Notes: generated from the sequence alone by a model not told the origin. A DNA stretch of 64,000 nt from Gnetum montanum (GCA_015680685.1 MNCI01020108.1:356281-420280), one strand, 5' to 3'. Positions 11,126-22,160 are shown, counted from the first letter of the stretch. A program made the numbers and translations.

Positions 11126-13000
11126 CTGGGTAGAAGGCTTAAGTTGCACAGGCTTGTTGATAACATTTGGTGAGATTTACTCTTCAGTTTTTGCCTCTTT
11201 ATTACCTTTCTTGCAATTATTATTCTAAAACAACCTTTCCATGTTGTTGCTCATTCTGTGAAATGCTTTCGAATATAGAGAAAAATAAATAACTTCTTTT
11301 TGTGGTCTGACCATTTAAAGAAAGCAATTCATGTTTTAGATTGCAATAGTATATGTAAAACGTGGTCTCATTGAATCTTACGCATATACATAATATTAAT
11401 TATGCTTCGTTAGGGAAGATTGTTTAGAAACTTTGTCCCAAATAGACCCTGGGAAGGAAAAGGTAAAATTTTGAGAGCAGAGAATCAACACGCAACTGGA
11501 TAATGAAGCGCAACATTTTATTCTATCATTTGTTGTTTTTATAAATAGGAGTAAGGTTGTAATGTTGATGACTCCAGAAGGTCCTTAACAATTGTGAAAA
11601 TTCGATTTGCAAGAACAAGAAGATTAAACAGATAAGGCCCAAGTAAGAAACAGGTCTCTGAGGAAGCATTCATTTAAAGCATTTTGTAATCCGTGGACGT
11701 GTTAAGAAAGGATGTTCATCTTCATGAACAAGCAATATGCTGAAAAGAAACTGTTTACCATAGTTTTCAATTTGGATTATGTATATCTATTCGGTAACTT
11801 TATCATTCAGTATTCAAGAATAATTTGTGAATAATTATAAAATTTTGGCTAATAGATATTTAAAATATATAATAATAAAACTTAACAAATTTATATACTA
11901 ATTCTTGATTTTCATATGTAATGAAAGCTTAAAATAGGGATCTTCATGTATAATGGAAGTTTAAAATAGGAATTTACTCAAAAAAGAAAACAGTTGTAAG
12001 TTTAAACATGCAGGAAGACAAAAATATAAATTCCGGATAGACAATGCACTTGCCGTGTTAATCTTCATCCAAACAATTGTTTGTTGTGGCCTTAAGTCAT
12101 TGTAGAACATAAAAAATAAAAAATTCAAGAAGATGCAAGTAAAAGAGGGTTATGATTTGGGAGGAAGAATATAGATTCAAGAATAATAGTTTTGAATCTG
12201 CTAATATTGGGAATTATTCAGTAGACTCTAAACCTGCATGCGCATATTCACATTTATTCAGTAGACTCTAAACCTGCATGCGGATGTTCACATTTATTGG
12301 TTGAAAATTCGGTATGCACATTTATTCAGTAGACTCTAAACCTGCATCCGAATACTATTGACGGATCCAATCTTCGACCAACATGAACATCTTCGACCAA
12401 CATTAACACAAACCAAACTGTTGTATAAATTGTTCTGATAGTTTTGTGTCTATTTTCTGGTTTATCTGAACGTTTAATACCTGATGGATCGAGTTCATGT
12501 GCTCATTGGTTTGCAAAGGTCCAAGGCTACATAAACCTTGTCCCTCGATATGGTTCAAAAACCATTCATTGTGACATTGATTTCTTATTGATTGCTTGTC
12601 TAGTTGCCTACTTCAAGTTTCCGTTCCTACAACAAATCAATTTCATTCAAGCAGGTCACCGGCCGTGAGTCATATACTGAACTTAGTGCTGACATGACTA
12701 ACACTAATAGTTTCCAAAGCCTGTGCTCAGGGTTGGTACATGATCTCCAGGGCTGTAAAAAAGACTTCAATATAAATAGTATATATACATTTTGTAAAAA
12801 TCTGAAATATCGACCCCGCCTGTGCTGCATGGTGGGTTCAGGAGTCTCTCTATTCCCAGAATCGTCATGTTGGAATACATGACATGGAATATGCGACAGA
12901 CAGGCGTGATGTCATATTGATTGACACAATTTCAGTTGTTTTGTCAGCTTTGAATGTTTGAATTAATTTCAAGAAAAGATGCATGATATCTCACACCCGT
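11126..13000. other. Intergenic, no gene recognised
   Basis: AT-rich, non-coding sequence between the maturase and KCS genes. The short open frames at 12444-12882 show no recognisable domain and overlap on both strands. The only internal structure seen is the short repeat set at 12216-12350. Confidence 0.5.
12216..12352 (+). repeat. Three direct repeats 'attcagtagactctaaacc'
   Basis: A unit 'attcagtagactctaaacctgcat' (broken here at 19 bases plus cctgcat) starts at 12216, 12256 and 12324. The first two are spaced by 40 bp and the third by 68 bp. It is followed by a small duplication of 'atcttcgaccaacat' near 12375. Confidence 0.85.
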
Positions 13001-14284
13001 CAGCCAAGAAATGCTCCGAATTTTATTGGGCTCCAGCGAAGTGCAGATCCACACTCTGCACACGGAGAGGAAACTGATGTGGGCATTTGCTCATCGCATA
13101 AAATGCAAGCAAGATGCCGCTGATAATATTTCCGTAACCAACCAAGAATAGCGATTTGAGTCCCCTCATTTGATGCCACGTTACTACTTTTCACTGAATC
13201 GTTTTTTTGACTTCATGTGCGGCATCTGCATTTCCAGGAGCATGTTCAGCTCGTGTCGAGTTTATTAGGCGCTGTCCAAAGTGGCTGTAATCGCATAGTA
13301 TGTGCATCTGACAGGCCCCGAGAGACCGCCTTCACGTCGACAATATCTGTCATCATTGCCTGAAAATGTTGACGGATAAAAAATTAGGCGCTCTGCAATG
13401 ATACAATTGATATGTTGCCACCCGTCATGGTTTTGGCGTGCACGTAGGTCGCAGATTATTGTGACGCGTTCGATCGCAGTCTGTTATTGCAAATCGCAGG
13501 AATCCCAAATCCCAATTAGCTAGCTGAGATGTAAGCATTATGAAAACAAATTGGCAGGCAGGACAAAAATAGAACGACTAAGGACTCTGCATGCCGAAGT
13601 GCATTAGAAATTATCGCAGGAATTTTACTTACGTTTAATAATAATTGCAAAAGAGAATTCATTACTTAAAACGTAACCGATAGTGCTTGGGGATAACGAA
13701 TGTCGGCCCAGAATTCCAGACAGTTTTTGACATAGTAAATAAAAGAGCTTGTGATTACATCGCCAGAAACAATGTTCAAACAGTGAAATTGGCAAATCAA
13801 CACTGAAACAAGCAAAGAAGCTCCAAAGTGATTGCTGACCCATAAATCTTCTAATTGCTCTGTAAGGAAAATCAAATGAAGTATGGCCAAAATAAAACCA
13901 TACTAATGTCACTCTTCCGGCCAAAGATTAGCAACGCCGCAGGTCCATGAATGTTCTGAAGTGAACCAAAGAGCATTTGCTTCTCCGCCGAAATGGATAA
14001 ATAAATTTTACGCTATGTGTCCAACTTGCCCCTACCTGTTCTATCTGTGGGTTACAAGAAGTCTTCAAGACCAGGCATAGCGTTCAAGCCCTGTTTCAAA
14101 GACAAATATTGTTGATTCTGATACTTGATGACAGGATAATCACACCGGTGGTCTTGAGTGTGAGCTGCCCGAGCCACAAAGAAGCAGAAAACAAAAGAAA
14201 AAGGACTAGGAAGATAAAATATACCTAAACCTCACCGGTTGTAAGTTCCAAGGGGTGTTTAAAACACCCAGTGAAACAGATTCC
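13001..14284. other. 3' flank of the KCS gene, no gene recognised
   Basis: Contains open frames on the minus strand (13000-13194, 13625-13924) with no familiar motif. Part of the right end should be the 3' UTR of the KCS gene on the minus strand. No clear AATAAA-type signal could be fixed. Confidence 0.45.
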
Positions 14285-15826
14285 TCAATCATAAGTTAAT
14301 TTCACTGGGTACTGGTTAATGCAATCTGACCAAGGGCTGTCTGAAGAGGGCTTGACGGTTCGTAGAGCTTGCCACACGGCACTGTTGCACTTGAACCCAC
14401 TGCCAAACGCAATCTGCCAAATGCGGTTGCCTTTGCGCATCCTGCCCTTGGATTCTATATAGTTAAGTTCATACCAGATTGAGCTGGATGAGGTATTCCC
14501 AAAACGATGCAGAGCCATCCTTGAGGCTTCCACATGGACTGGCAAAAGCTGCAGGTTTTTTTCCAGCTCGTCTATGACAGCTCTTCCCCCGGCATGAATA
14601 CAGAAATGCTCAAATGCAAGCTTAAAGTCAGGAATGTATGGCTTAATCTTTGCATTAAAGAGCTTCCTTGCAACAAGCGTGGCAAAGAAGAGCAACTGTT
14701 CACTGAAAGGCAGGACCAAAGGTCCCAGCGTTGTGATATTGGTCTTCAAAGCCCCACCAGCAATGGCCATGAGTTCCTTGGACAAATCCACCCCAAGCTT
14801 CCCTCTATCGTCCTGCTCCTGGTAAACACAGCGGAAAGCCTTGTCGTCTGCACCTTTGTGGGTCCTAACAACGTGAACAAGCTGGTACTTGGAGCGTCTG
14901 CGGTCAGAGCCCTTGTTGGAAAGCAGGATCGCGGCCCCTCCAACGCGGAACAGGCAGTTGGGGATCAACATAGATTTCCTGTTGCCAAAATACCAATTCT
15001 GAGTGATGTTTTCCATGCTCACCACCACTGCATAAGTCTTGCCGTGAACTTGCAGCATATCTTTAGCAAGATCGATGGCAATCACACCGGCACTGCAACC
15101 CATGCCTCCCAAATTGAAGCTCCGGATGTTGCCTCTAAGCTTGTACTTGTTCACAATCATGGCAGAAAGCGAAGGGGTGGGATTAAAGAGACTGCAATTA
15201 ACCACAAGAATGCCAATGTCCTTGGGCTTCACTCCTGTCTTCTGGAACAGGTTATCCAGGGCCCCAAACATGACTTGCTCGGCCTCTTCACGGGCAGCAG
15301 CCATTGAGGGTCGAGGAGGCAGGTAGTGCAAAGCAGTAGGAAGGTAGGTATTCTCTCCCAGACCGGATCGATCCAGGATCTTGCTCTGGAACTGCAGGGC
15401 TGGGTCGTCGAAAAAGCCCGAAAGCCTCGAGTGCTCCATAAAAAGCTCCCTGGTCACTCTAAGGGACTCCGGGGGTTTGTAGCAGGAATAGTCCACCAGA
15501 TACACAGGTCTCGGCCTCGACATAACATAGACTGTGCAGCCAAATACAAGAACAGCAGAGCACACCAGAACACTCACCAAATTGAACTGCAGATTCTCCC
15601 ACAGCTGTCTTATGTCCTCCGGATTCATCCGCCCCAAATCCAGCAAGATCCCAATCATGAGAGGAATCAACAGCAGCGTCAACAGATGCGTGATAAGGTA
15701 ATGGTATCCTAGCTTTACATACTTGAGATTCACGCTCTGCAAGAAATCAGGAAGCCTGCGCGAGGTTCCGTTGATCTGCACTGCCACTCCATTAGCGGTG
15801 GCCGATCCTTCCATGTTGTTGCTCAT
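14285..15826 (-). CDS. 3-ketoacyl-CoA synthase (FAE1/CUT1 type), 513 residues
   Basis: Condensing enzyme of the ER fatty acid elongase. It joins malonyl-CoA to a long-chain acyl-CoA in very-long-chain fatty acid synthesis for waxes, suberin and sphingolipids. The start is ATG 15826 (MSNNMEG), not the longer open frame from 15961, because TTTCATTTCACAG lies directly before it and looks like a 3' splice site. Two membrane segments lie near residues 35-65 and 80-103. The FAE1-type thiolase domain follows. The catalytic triad is intact: Cys244 in GGMGCSAG, His411 in FCIHAGG and Asn444 in [11 protein letters not shown]. The Gly-rich [17 protein letters not shown] motif is near the C terminus. Length and motifs are those of a functional plant KCS. 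The N-terminal membrane segments resemble the KCS4/9/11 group, but the subfamily is a guess. No coding intron is seen. Confidence 0.96.
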   Translation of the reverse strand: MSNNMEGSATANGVAVQINGTSRRLPDFLQSVNLKYVKLGYHYLITHLLTLLLIPLMIGILLDLGRMNPEDIRQLWENLQFNLVSVLVCSAVLVFGCTVYVMSRPRPVYLVDYSCYKPPESLRVTRELFMEHSRLSGFFDDPALQFQSKILDRSGLGENTYLPTALHYLPPRPSMAAAREEAEQVMFGALDNLFQKTGVKPKDIGILVVNCSLFNPTPSLSAMIVNKYKLRGNIRSFNLGGMGCSAGVIAIDLAKDMLQVHGKTYAVVVSMENITQNWYFGNRKSMLIPNCLFRVGGAAILLSNKGSDRRRSKYQLVHVVRTHKGADDKAFRCVYQEQDDRGKLGVDLSKELMAIAGGALKTNITTLGPLVLPFSEQLLFFATLVARKLFNAKIKPYIPDFKLAFEHFCIHAGGRAVIDELEKNLQLLPVHVEASRMALHRFGNTSSSSIWYELNYIESKGRMRKGNRIWQIAFGSGFKCNSAVWQALRTVKPSSDSPWSDCINQYPVKLTYD

Positions 15827-15827
15827 T

Positions 15828-16725
15828 CTGTGAAATGAAATAAAAAACATGATTTTTTTTTCTCTTTCTTTGTACCGTTCCAACAATATACAGGGTACAG
15901 CCAGAACAGCACAAGCGAAACACAGCTGCAAACAGAAGCAGTTACGAACTCTAGAAAGCAATTACAACAAACTACTTTCAGTTTTTTTAATACACTATAA
16001 TCCTGTAAAAATTTTCAAGGAAATTAAACAGAAATCCCATTCAAACGAATTCTCCTATGGAATAGCGCAAAATGAAGTAGATTACAAGAGGAGCTTAACA
16101 GATTCAAATGAAGGAAATGAACCGCTATTTGTTTGGTTCATCTGTATTCTCTACAACACATGGAAATTGCAAAACAGGCAATATGAAAATTCCAGAAGCA
16201 AATCACCACAACTATCTTTAGGGAAACAAAGAAGCCTGACAAAAAGCTCTCTCAGAGACCGGATTCGCCTCAAATCGGACGCTAACAACCATTCTAAATA
16301 TTTGAAAACCTGGTAGAATACAATATACCGGAATACCACAACGAGACTCGGAGGCAATCCAGCAAAAACGATAACGAATGATATTTCCAGCCGCTTCTAC
16401 TCCTTCACGAACCTTACCAACGGGTTCGGTACAAAAATACGATTCCGTTTTACCTAAAAAAGAAAATGACCGCCGAATCTCATCGCAAAGTCTCGTCTGG
16501 ACTTTGACATTTGCGGACAAACACAAAACAAACGAAGAAAAACAGGGGAAACAAAGAAAACGAAACAGCACTTTGACAAGCGCGCGCGCGCGCTCGCTAA
16601 AACTGCATCACGGCAGAACAAGATATCCTCAAAATCCAGACGGCCGAGCGATGCACACAGAAAGATAAACGATTCAAAAGCAAAAATCCCGCAGCAGACG
16701 AAAAAACAAGCGAACAAGAGAATAC
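15828..16725 (-). other. Inferred intron in the KCS 5' UTR
   Basis: On the minus strand a strong 5' splice site CAAAG|GTATT lies at 16726/16725. A pyrimidine-rich 3' splice site ending TTTCACAG lies at 15828, one base before the KCS start codon. The 898-bp interval has no coding signature and holds a pure (CG)7 run at 16581-16594. 5' UTR introns just before the ATG are common in plant genes. Transcript data would be needed to confirm it. Confidence 0.6.
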
Positions 16726-17126
16726 CTTTGCAGCGCAGAGCGGAGCGGTTTGCTTCAATCGGATTTGGATCTGTACGGAAAGACTGATAAATTGACGAAA
16801 ATAGTACTAATAATGTGTTAATATGGCTCACAGATGCCAATGGAATGGAGCTGGCGTTGGTGAGGCCTTGAGCAAGCAAGCAAGCAGGCCAGGCCCTCTT
16901 CCCTTTCCTGTCCGAGTGTGTTGCGAGGAATCCAGTAGAGCTGGGGTTCCGCGTGCGGCGTATTTTGGCTACAGTGACAGAAAGGCACAGAGAGAGAGAG
17001 AGAGCGAGCGAGCCAGGGTTGGGCCTTGACTGCGATTCGAACACAGCACCACACCAGCACCAGCTCCACATGCAAAGCCAGGAGAGACGCACTGATAGTC
17101 CACCTGGCCTTCCGCTCGTATTTATG
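16726..17126 (-). promoter_or_regulatory. KCS core promoter and non-coding first exon
   Basis: A TATA element CATAAATA on the minus strand lies at 17119-17126, so transcription should begin near 17090. The presumed untranslated first exon (about 17090 to 16726) holds a CT microsatellite on the coding strand ((AG)n on the plus strand at 16988-17004). That is typical of plant 5' leaders. It ends at the splice donor described for the UTR intron. The exact start site is inferred. Confidence 0.55.
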
Positions 17127-17356
17127 GGCGGCCACGCAGGAAGCTTAACCGCATGCTCGTCCTTCTTTCCTTTGCTCTTGCGCATTTATTAAGCGGCCTC
17201 TCTTGGTGGTAAGCGATTAGCCATAGCCCACATCCTATTAATGCCAACGGCAACCTTATAGCCATCATCAACAACAACAGCTATAACGATACCACCCACA
17301 GGTTGTCTTGCGGGTCCCACCTTGACCGTCTGGACCAGTAGCTCTGCTCTGCCGCC

Positions 17357-17362
17357 CACGTG
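17357..17362. promoter_or_regulatory. G-box CACGTG upstream of KCS
   Basis: CACGTG in the context gcCCACGTGactc, about 240 bp upstream of the TATA element. It is a bZIP/bHLH-type binding site candidate by sequence only. Confidence 0.45.
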
Positions 17363-17496
17363 ACTCGTCGATCGTCCCAGCAGTTTCGGACCATTTGCTT
17401 AATTTTTTTAAATTCCGGTACCCCAATTAAGTTGAAATATCCATACAAAACGAAACACGATCCCCGATTATTTTTTCCGTTGCCATCTGTGTTTCC

Positions 17497-17506
17497 GCCA
17501 CGTGGC
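17497..17506. promoter_or_regulatory. Palindromic ABRE/G-box GCCACGTGGC
   Basis: A perfect 10-bp palindrome GCCACGTGGC, the strongest form of an ABA-response element core (ACGTGGC on both strands), about 380 bp upstream of the KCS TATA element. Together with the G-box at 17357 it suggests ABA or stress control of the elongase gene. This is inference from motifs. Confidence 0.5.
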
Positions 17507-17509
17507 AGT

Positions 17510-18100
17510 CGCAGGATGCTCTAACTGGCCAGTGCCGGTGGCAGGCCGCATTTTGAAAACGCGAAACAGGTCCGCGGCATCGGGGATTGGGTTCAGTTAA
17601 TTTAAACCGGCGGTTGGATTTGGTGGGTTTGGTAAACCACGCGACGGGGATGAGGGAACGAAGATTGTCCATGACAGACACATAAAACGAAGATTCCATA
17701 AATGATTGGCATCATCCAAGTCAAATGCGGCCTTTTTTCCCTGCTGTGGCCACCCGAAATTGACAACGCCAGAATAAATCTCCGATCCCGGCTTCGTAGT
17801 GCAGGCTTATGATAGACGCCACGCTTCTCTTATGTTGGAAGCCCGTCAAAACAGCTTGTGATGAGTATTTTTCCGTTAAAAAATATACAATAAAAATGAT
17901 TTGGTTATGTGATTTGAAGTTCAATTCCAATAGGTTTTTAATTTTGGGTCAACGAAAATGGGAGAAACAATATAGCACCATTACAAATGGCAAAAGCAAA
18001 TATCAAATTATGTTAAAACTTTTGATCTGCTAACTCAAAGTTACGAGTACAATTTTGGAAGGTAATACTAAGTTATGTGGGTCTAATTTGGCTATATGAA
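17510..18100. other. Distal KCS upstream region, no gene recognised
   Basis: Moderate-GC sequence up to about 17830, then AT-rich. No open frame with a recognisable motif and no repeat unit was found. Confidence 0.45.
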
Positions 18101-18400
18101 CAATGAGGTGTTACCTTCGTGAAACTTTTGATTTGAAAGCTCTAAGTTTCTTGTTAGATTTAGTGGGCAATGCTGAGTTATAAAGTTCTAATTGAACAAT
18201 GAGGTGTTAGCCTAGCCGTAAGACACTTGATTTGGAAACTCAAGGTCATGGATTTGTCTTGGTGGGCTATGCTGAGTTCTATAAAGTTCTAGTTGGACTA
18301 TATATCTTATGGTGTACTTAGGTTTCACTTATTTCAAGTTCAAACACCCCTATAAAGTTGTGATTGAACTATATTACAATTCTTTCAAGGTTCCAACCAC
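18101..18400 (+). mobile_element. SINE copy 2, interrupted by SINE copy 3
   Basis: Starts 'caatgaggtgttacc' and shares 'gggcaatgctgagttataaagttctaattg' (broken: gggcaatgctgagttata + aagttctaattg) with copy 1. At 18197 it is interrupted by another copy of the family. It resumes at 18351 with 'tataaagttgtgattgaa', a duplicate of the 18 bases before the insertion, and ends ttccaacca near 18398. Confidence 0.8.
18197..18350 (+). mobile_element. SINE copy 3, nested inside copy 2
   Basis: About 154 bp, from 'caatgaggtgttagcctag' to 'caaacacccc'. It has the family's A-box-like GTTAGCCTAGC and the body gctatgctgagttctata. Flanking direct repeats of about 18 bp, tataaagttctaattgaa / tataaagttgtgattgaa, show insertion into copy 2. 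Confidence 0.85.
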
Positions 18401-19609
18401 ACCTCCACACCACCACCCTAATTTGTTGTGTGGATAGGAGTTGTGCTACCAACCCATAGTTATTTTCCCTCTAAAAAAATGTGTAAGGGTAAATATTGGT
18501 AAAAAAATGCTTTGGATTCCAAAACCCTCCTCCCATTTTAAAAAAAATCAAACCTAACATGAATATTATTAACAATATTAATGGTGGACCACTCTAACAT
18601 TAAAGTTGCATTTCTTTTGAACAACTTTTTGTTTTCTAAAAAACATTCACATTGACAATTTGCATCATAGAATACATTATCATCACATTTTTTGCATACT
18701 CTAGCAACACTTTCACTTTCACAAGTTGTATATTGTAAACTATCAATGAAGAATTTAAGCATAAATAACATTATTCTCAATCATATTATAATCTTCCTAT
18801 TTCTTGTAACTTTTTTCATCGTGAAGGACATTTATTTAATGCATGTCCTTTTCTATTTCGAAAAAGTATGTATTAAAACAGAAAAAATATGTTGAAGTTG
18901 ATGAGGAAAAGAAAAAACAATGTGAAACTAAAGATATGAAAAATCAAGGTAATATCAATGACAATAAAGAAACTAGAGAATATATGAGATTCTATAAATA
19001 TTTTAACTTACACTATAGAAAGTATTGATCAATTTGGATAGATAGCTCATAAGGAAAATTTTTCATCTCTTGACAAGAATAATAGTGACTTAAAGAACAA
19101 AACCAATGTTGACAAGTTGGCTATAGTTAATGGCCAAGATTTTTTATGTAAGATTAATCATGATGGTCAATTTGATGGAAAATGTGTGCCATCATTTGCT
19201 AGTAGATCTCTCTTTCTTACAAAAGTTGGCATTTTGCCAAAACTTTCTATTTCTACATCAAATTATTTTGCTATTTTAAGTTCAAGCACAAATAATGAAA
19301 ATGATGTAAATGTTGTTTGGGCGAAGGCTATCCTCCCAAATAACAATTAATTTTCTTCTTTATTGATTTTTCAAAATTATCAATTTTAAGGTTGTACACT
19401 TTTCCTTTCCATGTTTTTTTAAAATGTTTTCTACTCAATTTTAAGCCTATGACGTACTCTAACTTTTTTTTGTATGCCTATTATCAATATTATTTTTGGG
19501 GTCAAACCCCCACCTCCCCCTCCAACTCAATCATGTAGCAAAATCTAATTGTACATGGTGTTGGAAATTGAAACAATTTGACTATATATACTCCAACATA
19601 TACCTTAGA
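18401..19609. other. AT-rich region, no gene recognised
   Basis: Several short open frames (for example 18538-18780 minus and 19117-19350 plus) have strongly AT-biased codons and no recognisable domain. No repeat structure was identified. Confidence 0.4.
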
Positions 19610-19619
19610 GTCAAATGTG

Positions 19620-19768
19620 GGGGGTGTTGGAACCCGAAATCATTGAAACATAGGTACACCCCAAGATTTATGAAAATTTATAACTCCTACTGGAATCAAA
19701 CCTATGACCTAGGGTTACTAGGCTAAGACCTGTACCATTAGGCCAACATCTCATTGTTGACCACTAGG
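19620..19768 (-). mobile_element. SINE copy 4
   Basis: Reverse orientation: ggtgttggaacccgaaat at the left is the family's 3' end, and taggccaacatctcattg at the right is its 5' end with the A-box. A 10-bp target duplication gtcaaatgtg at 19610-19619 and 19769-19778 fixes the ends. Confidence 0.85.
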
Positions 19769-20059
19769 TCAAATGTGACTCACAAACTACAAGGTGCATA
19801 ATATAGGTAAGGGATTAATGCCTCACTAAAATAATCCAAATGTATGATCATTTTTATGTGTTATATTTATATATTATTCTTCCCATATTCCAAAGCCTTT
19901 TAAAAATAATATAGTGCAATCAATACAAAGTACATCACAAATGGCTCCATCAATATGAGGTTGGCTACATCAATACTCTTTTGTATAGTCTTCCTTTAGA
20001 ATCTCCCATAACATTCAAGGGGATTAAGCCTTAATAAAAAAGGAGATTATAGGAATGAG

Positions 20060-20376
20060 ATGTTACGTATTGACGTGAAACCCTAGATACAAGTACATCC
20101 CAAGATATATAGTCTAATTAGAACTTTATAAGTTAGCATTGCCCACTAGAATCAAACCTATAACTTGGAGCTTTCAAATCAAGAGTCTTACCACTAGGAG
20201 AGTAACAATGAGGTGTTAGCCTGGTGGTATGGGTCTTGCTCTAGGAGCCCTAGGTCATAGGTTTGATTCTACTAGATAGCACTAAGTTATAAACTTCTAT
20301 AAATCTTCAAGTGTACCTATGTTTCAATTATTTTGGGTTCCAACACCCCCTTACCACTAGGGGCACACATCTTTGT
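20060..20376 (-). mobile_element. SINE copy 5, interrupted by copy 6
   Basis: Reverse-oriented copy with 'gtacatcccaagatatatag', 'gcattgcccactagaatcaa' and the A-box end 'cttaccactagg'. The A-box is split by copy 6. The remaining 5' end, ttaccactaggggcacacat, continues at 20351. The left end is approximate. Confidence 0.8.
20199..20350 (+). mobile_element. SINE copy 6, nested in opposite orientation inside copy 5
   Basis: Forward copy from about 20206 (caatgaggtgttagcctgg) with A-box TTAGCCTGGTGG and B-box-like ggtttgattct, ending ccaacaccccc at 20350. The 11-bp repeat ttaccactagg lies before it (20188-20198) and after it (20351-20361), marking insertion into the A-box of copy 5. Confidence 0.85.
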
Positions 20377-20693
20377 AGGTTAAATTTTATGGAGTGTCAA
20401 TAATAGAATAGGCTTAAGTGGAACACTCTTATAATGGATCAAATCTACCTTCTTGTTGTGGTAAGGTTCTCTAACCAACTTGAGTTTTCTTTGTGCTCAA
20501 AAAATTATAGGTTAGACAAAAGCTACATTGAATCAATCACCTATTACACCACCATCTCATTAATGCAAATTTCAATTTTTCCCACCGGGATAAAAAAGTT
20601 TGCCGTTGGTATACCCTAAGATTTTTCATTTCATTTACGTGGTAAACTTATAACGGTTACTCTATGGTCTATTGATAGCTTGTGATCATACCT
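20377..20693. other. Spacer, no gene recognised
   Basis: Contains a 61-codon open frame at 20434-20619 with no familiar motif. Nothing else was identified. Confidence 0.4.
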
Positions 20694-20993
20694 CTATGTA
20701 TCAAGACCAAGACCTGGGCCCTTTTTGCTGCTATTGACGCTTGACCTTCCTTTCGTTACTATTATTAATATATATCCACTTTTGAGTGTTTTCTCCGAAA
20801 CAAGACACGTTTCATCTAACCTGTTACCTATTAAATTGTCAGCCATGGACCATTTTTTGCTGTAGCCAAAATGCGCCGTAAAAAACTTTGAAGGGTTTTT
20901 AGGATGCCACCAAAACGTTTTGGAATGCACGTGAACCAACGTAAGCAATAGGAGTGCCATACACGTCAATGTTTTTGCTGTTTTTGTGTCCAT
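20694..20993 (-). CDS. Possible small secreted protein, 99 residues, unknown family
   Basis: The open frame starts upstream at 21107 (137 codons). The internal ATG at 20993 is preferred because the protein then begins MDTKTAKTLTCMALLLLTLV, a good N-terminal signal peptide: a basic start, a hydrophobic core and a likely cut near HVHSK. The mature part of about 75 residues is basic and Lys/Ser/Gly-rich toward the end (GRSSVNSSKKGPGLGLDT) and has a WWHP motif just after the cut. It holds only one Cys, so it is not a disulphide-rich peptide. The length and C-terminal Gly/Ser/Lys-rich tail recall plant peptide-hormone precursors, but no known signature (CLE, CEP, IDA, PSY, RGF) is seen. The surrounding 1.1 kb is free of transposon sequence. 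It could still be a chance frame; codon use and expression would decide. Confidence 0.35.
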   Translation of the reverse strand: MDTKTAKTLTCMALLLLTLVHVHSKTFWWHPKNPSKFFTAHFGYSKKWSMADNLIGNRLDETCLVSEKTLKSGYILIIVTKGRSSVNSSKKGPGLGLDT

Positions 20994-21099
20994 TAATTGA
21001 ATTTCAAGCAAATTTGGCCATAAATATTTGCATTGCGTGTTATGAAAGTCCACCGTTGAAGGCACAGTAGAAGTTAGGATAGGGCAGGTGGGGTGGGTG

Positions 21100-21974
21100 G
21101 CTGGCATGTACCTTAAAAATTGAAGGCCTTTAACCGTCCCAAGAAGGACAAAACAGAAATCAAGAAAATAACTATATTAAAGTATGGCAAAGGTAGATCG
21201 TCAACCCAATCGAACCTCATTAAATGCGGTTTCCTGTGAGCCCGTCACCCCTTCTCTTCCATTCAATTTGCAGGGATTTTATTCCAAACCGATAATGCTC
21301 GGTGGACATTTAGCTTATTTGCCACCTACACCCTGTAGTTTTGGGCCACCTACCGGTCATGTTTAATTACGGTTTCAAGGAAGGGTACTTTCTCAGTTTG
21401 TTTTCTTATTTCTTTGTTGATTAGTTGGTGGGTTACGCCGTAGCACATTAAAGGCGTCTCGTGCATTGGCTTTTCACTAAAGTTATAAAGTAGGACGTGC
21501 ATGGCAAGTTTAATTTAATATCACCGCTTGTTCATCCACGTCCACAAGGTTGACATTCATCTTCCTACTTAAGTATTCATGTCCTGTCCCTTCCATGTAT
21601 GCATGCGTATACACTTTACTATTTAATGAGTTCACATGTCCAGCGAGGATAATGCCATGCATGTCAACCAACACTCGTCGATGTTCAGAATTTGGGCCAA
21701 AAGTGTTTTTATTTACCTTCCAAGCTCGTCCATGGTAGGAACTTAAGTTGTAAATATAATGAGATTTTGCTAAGAGGCAATCTCGACACCTTCTTGCCGC
21801 GCGGTGGTGGGTGGTAGCTTAGGTTGACCTTAGTAGCTCTAATAACTCAAGTAGTATGAGAGATCATAATAAGCCATAGTAAGCAAGTTGAGTGGCTATT
21901 ACATCAAGTTAGTTGTTAACAAGGATAGGAGGATTCCTAATGCTTGGTATCTTGTTTGAAATGTCATGTAATTT
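21100..21974. other. Non-repetitive island upstream of the putative secreted-protein gene
   Basis: No recognisable open frame. It holds an RY-type motif CATGCATG at 21656-21663 and a related tatgcatgcg at about 21598-21607. Being on the upstream side of the minus-strand gene at 20694-20993, it could be its promoter region; this is inference. Confidence 0.35.
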
Positions 21975-21988
21975 ATATTTTTATTAGG

Positions 21989-22147
21989 TAATGAGGCGTT
22001 AGCTTTGTGGTAACACTCTTGATTTGAAAGTTCTAAGTCATAGGTTCGATTTTGATGGCCAATGAGGAGTTATATAGCTCTAATTGGACTATATATCTTG
22101 CGGTGTACCTTCATTACAATTATTTCAAGGTTTCAACATTCTCCAAC
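21989..22147 (+). mobile_element. SINE copy 7
   Basis: Forward copy with 'taatgaggcgttagctttgtgg', a B-box close to consensus (ggttcgatttt) and the family body 'gactatatatcttgcggtg'. The target duplication is atatttttattagg (21975-21988) / atatttttattgg (22148-22160). Confidence 0.85.
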
Positions 22148-22160
22148 ATATTTTTATTGG

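Noticed and set aside
14534-15307. 257-codon open frame on the plus strand
   Set aside because: It is the reverse-complement shadow of the KCS coding sequence, which has all catalytic residues.
16454-17185. 243-codon open frame on the minus strand upstream of KCS
   Set aside because: Lies across the inferred first exon, splice donor and intron; Cys/Phe/Leu-rich low-complexity translation from CT- and CG-repeats; no domain.
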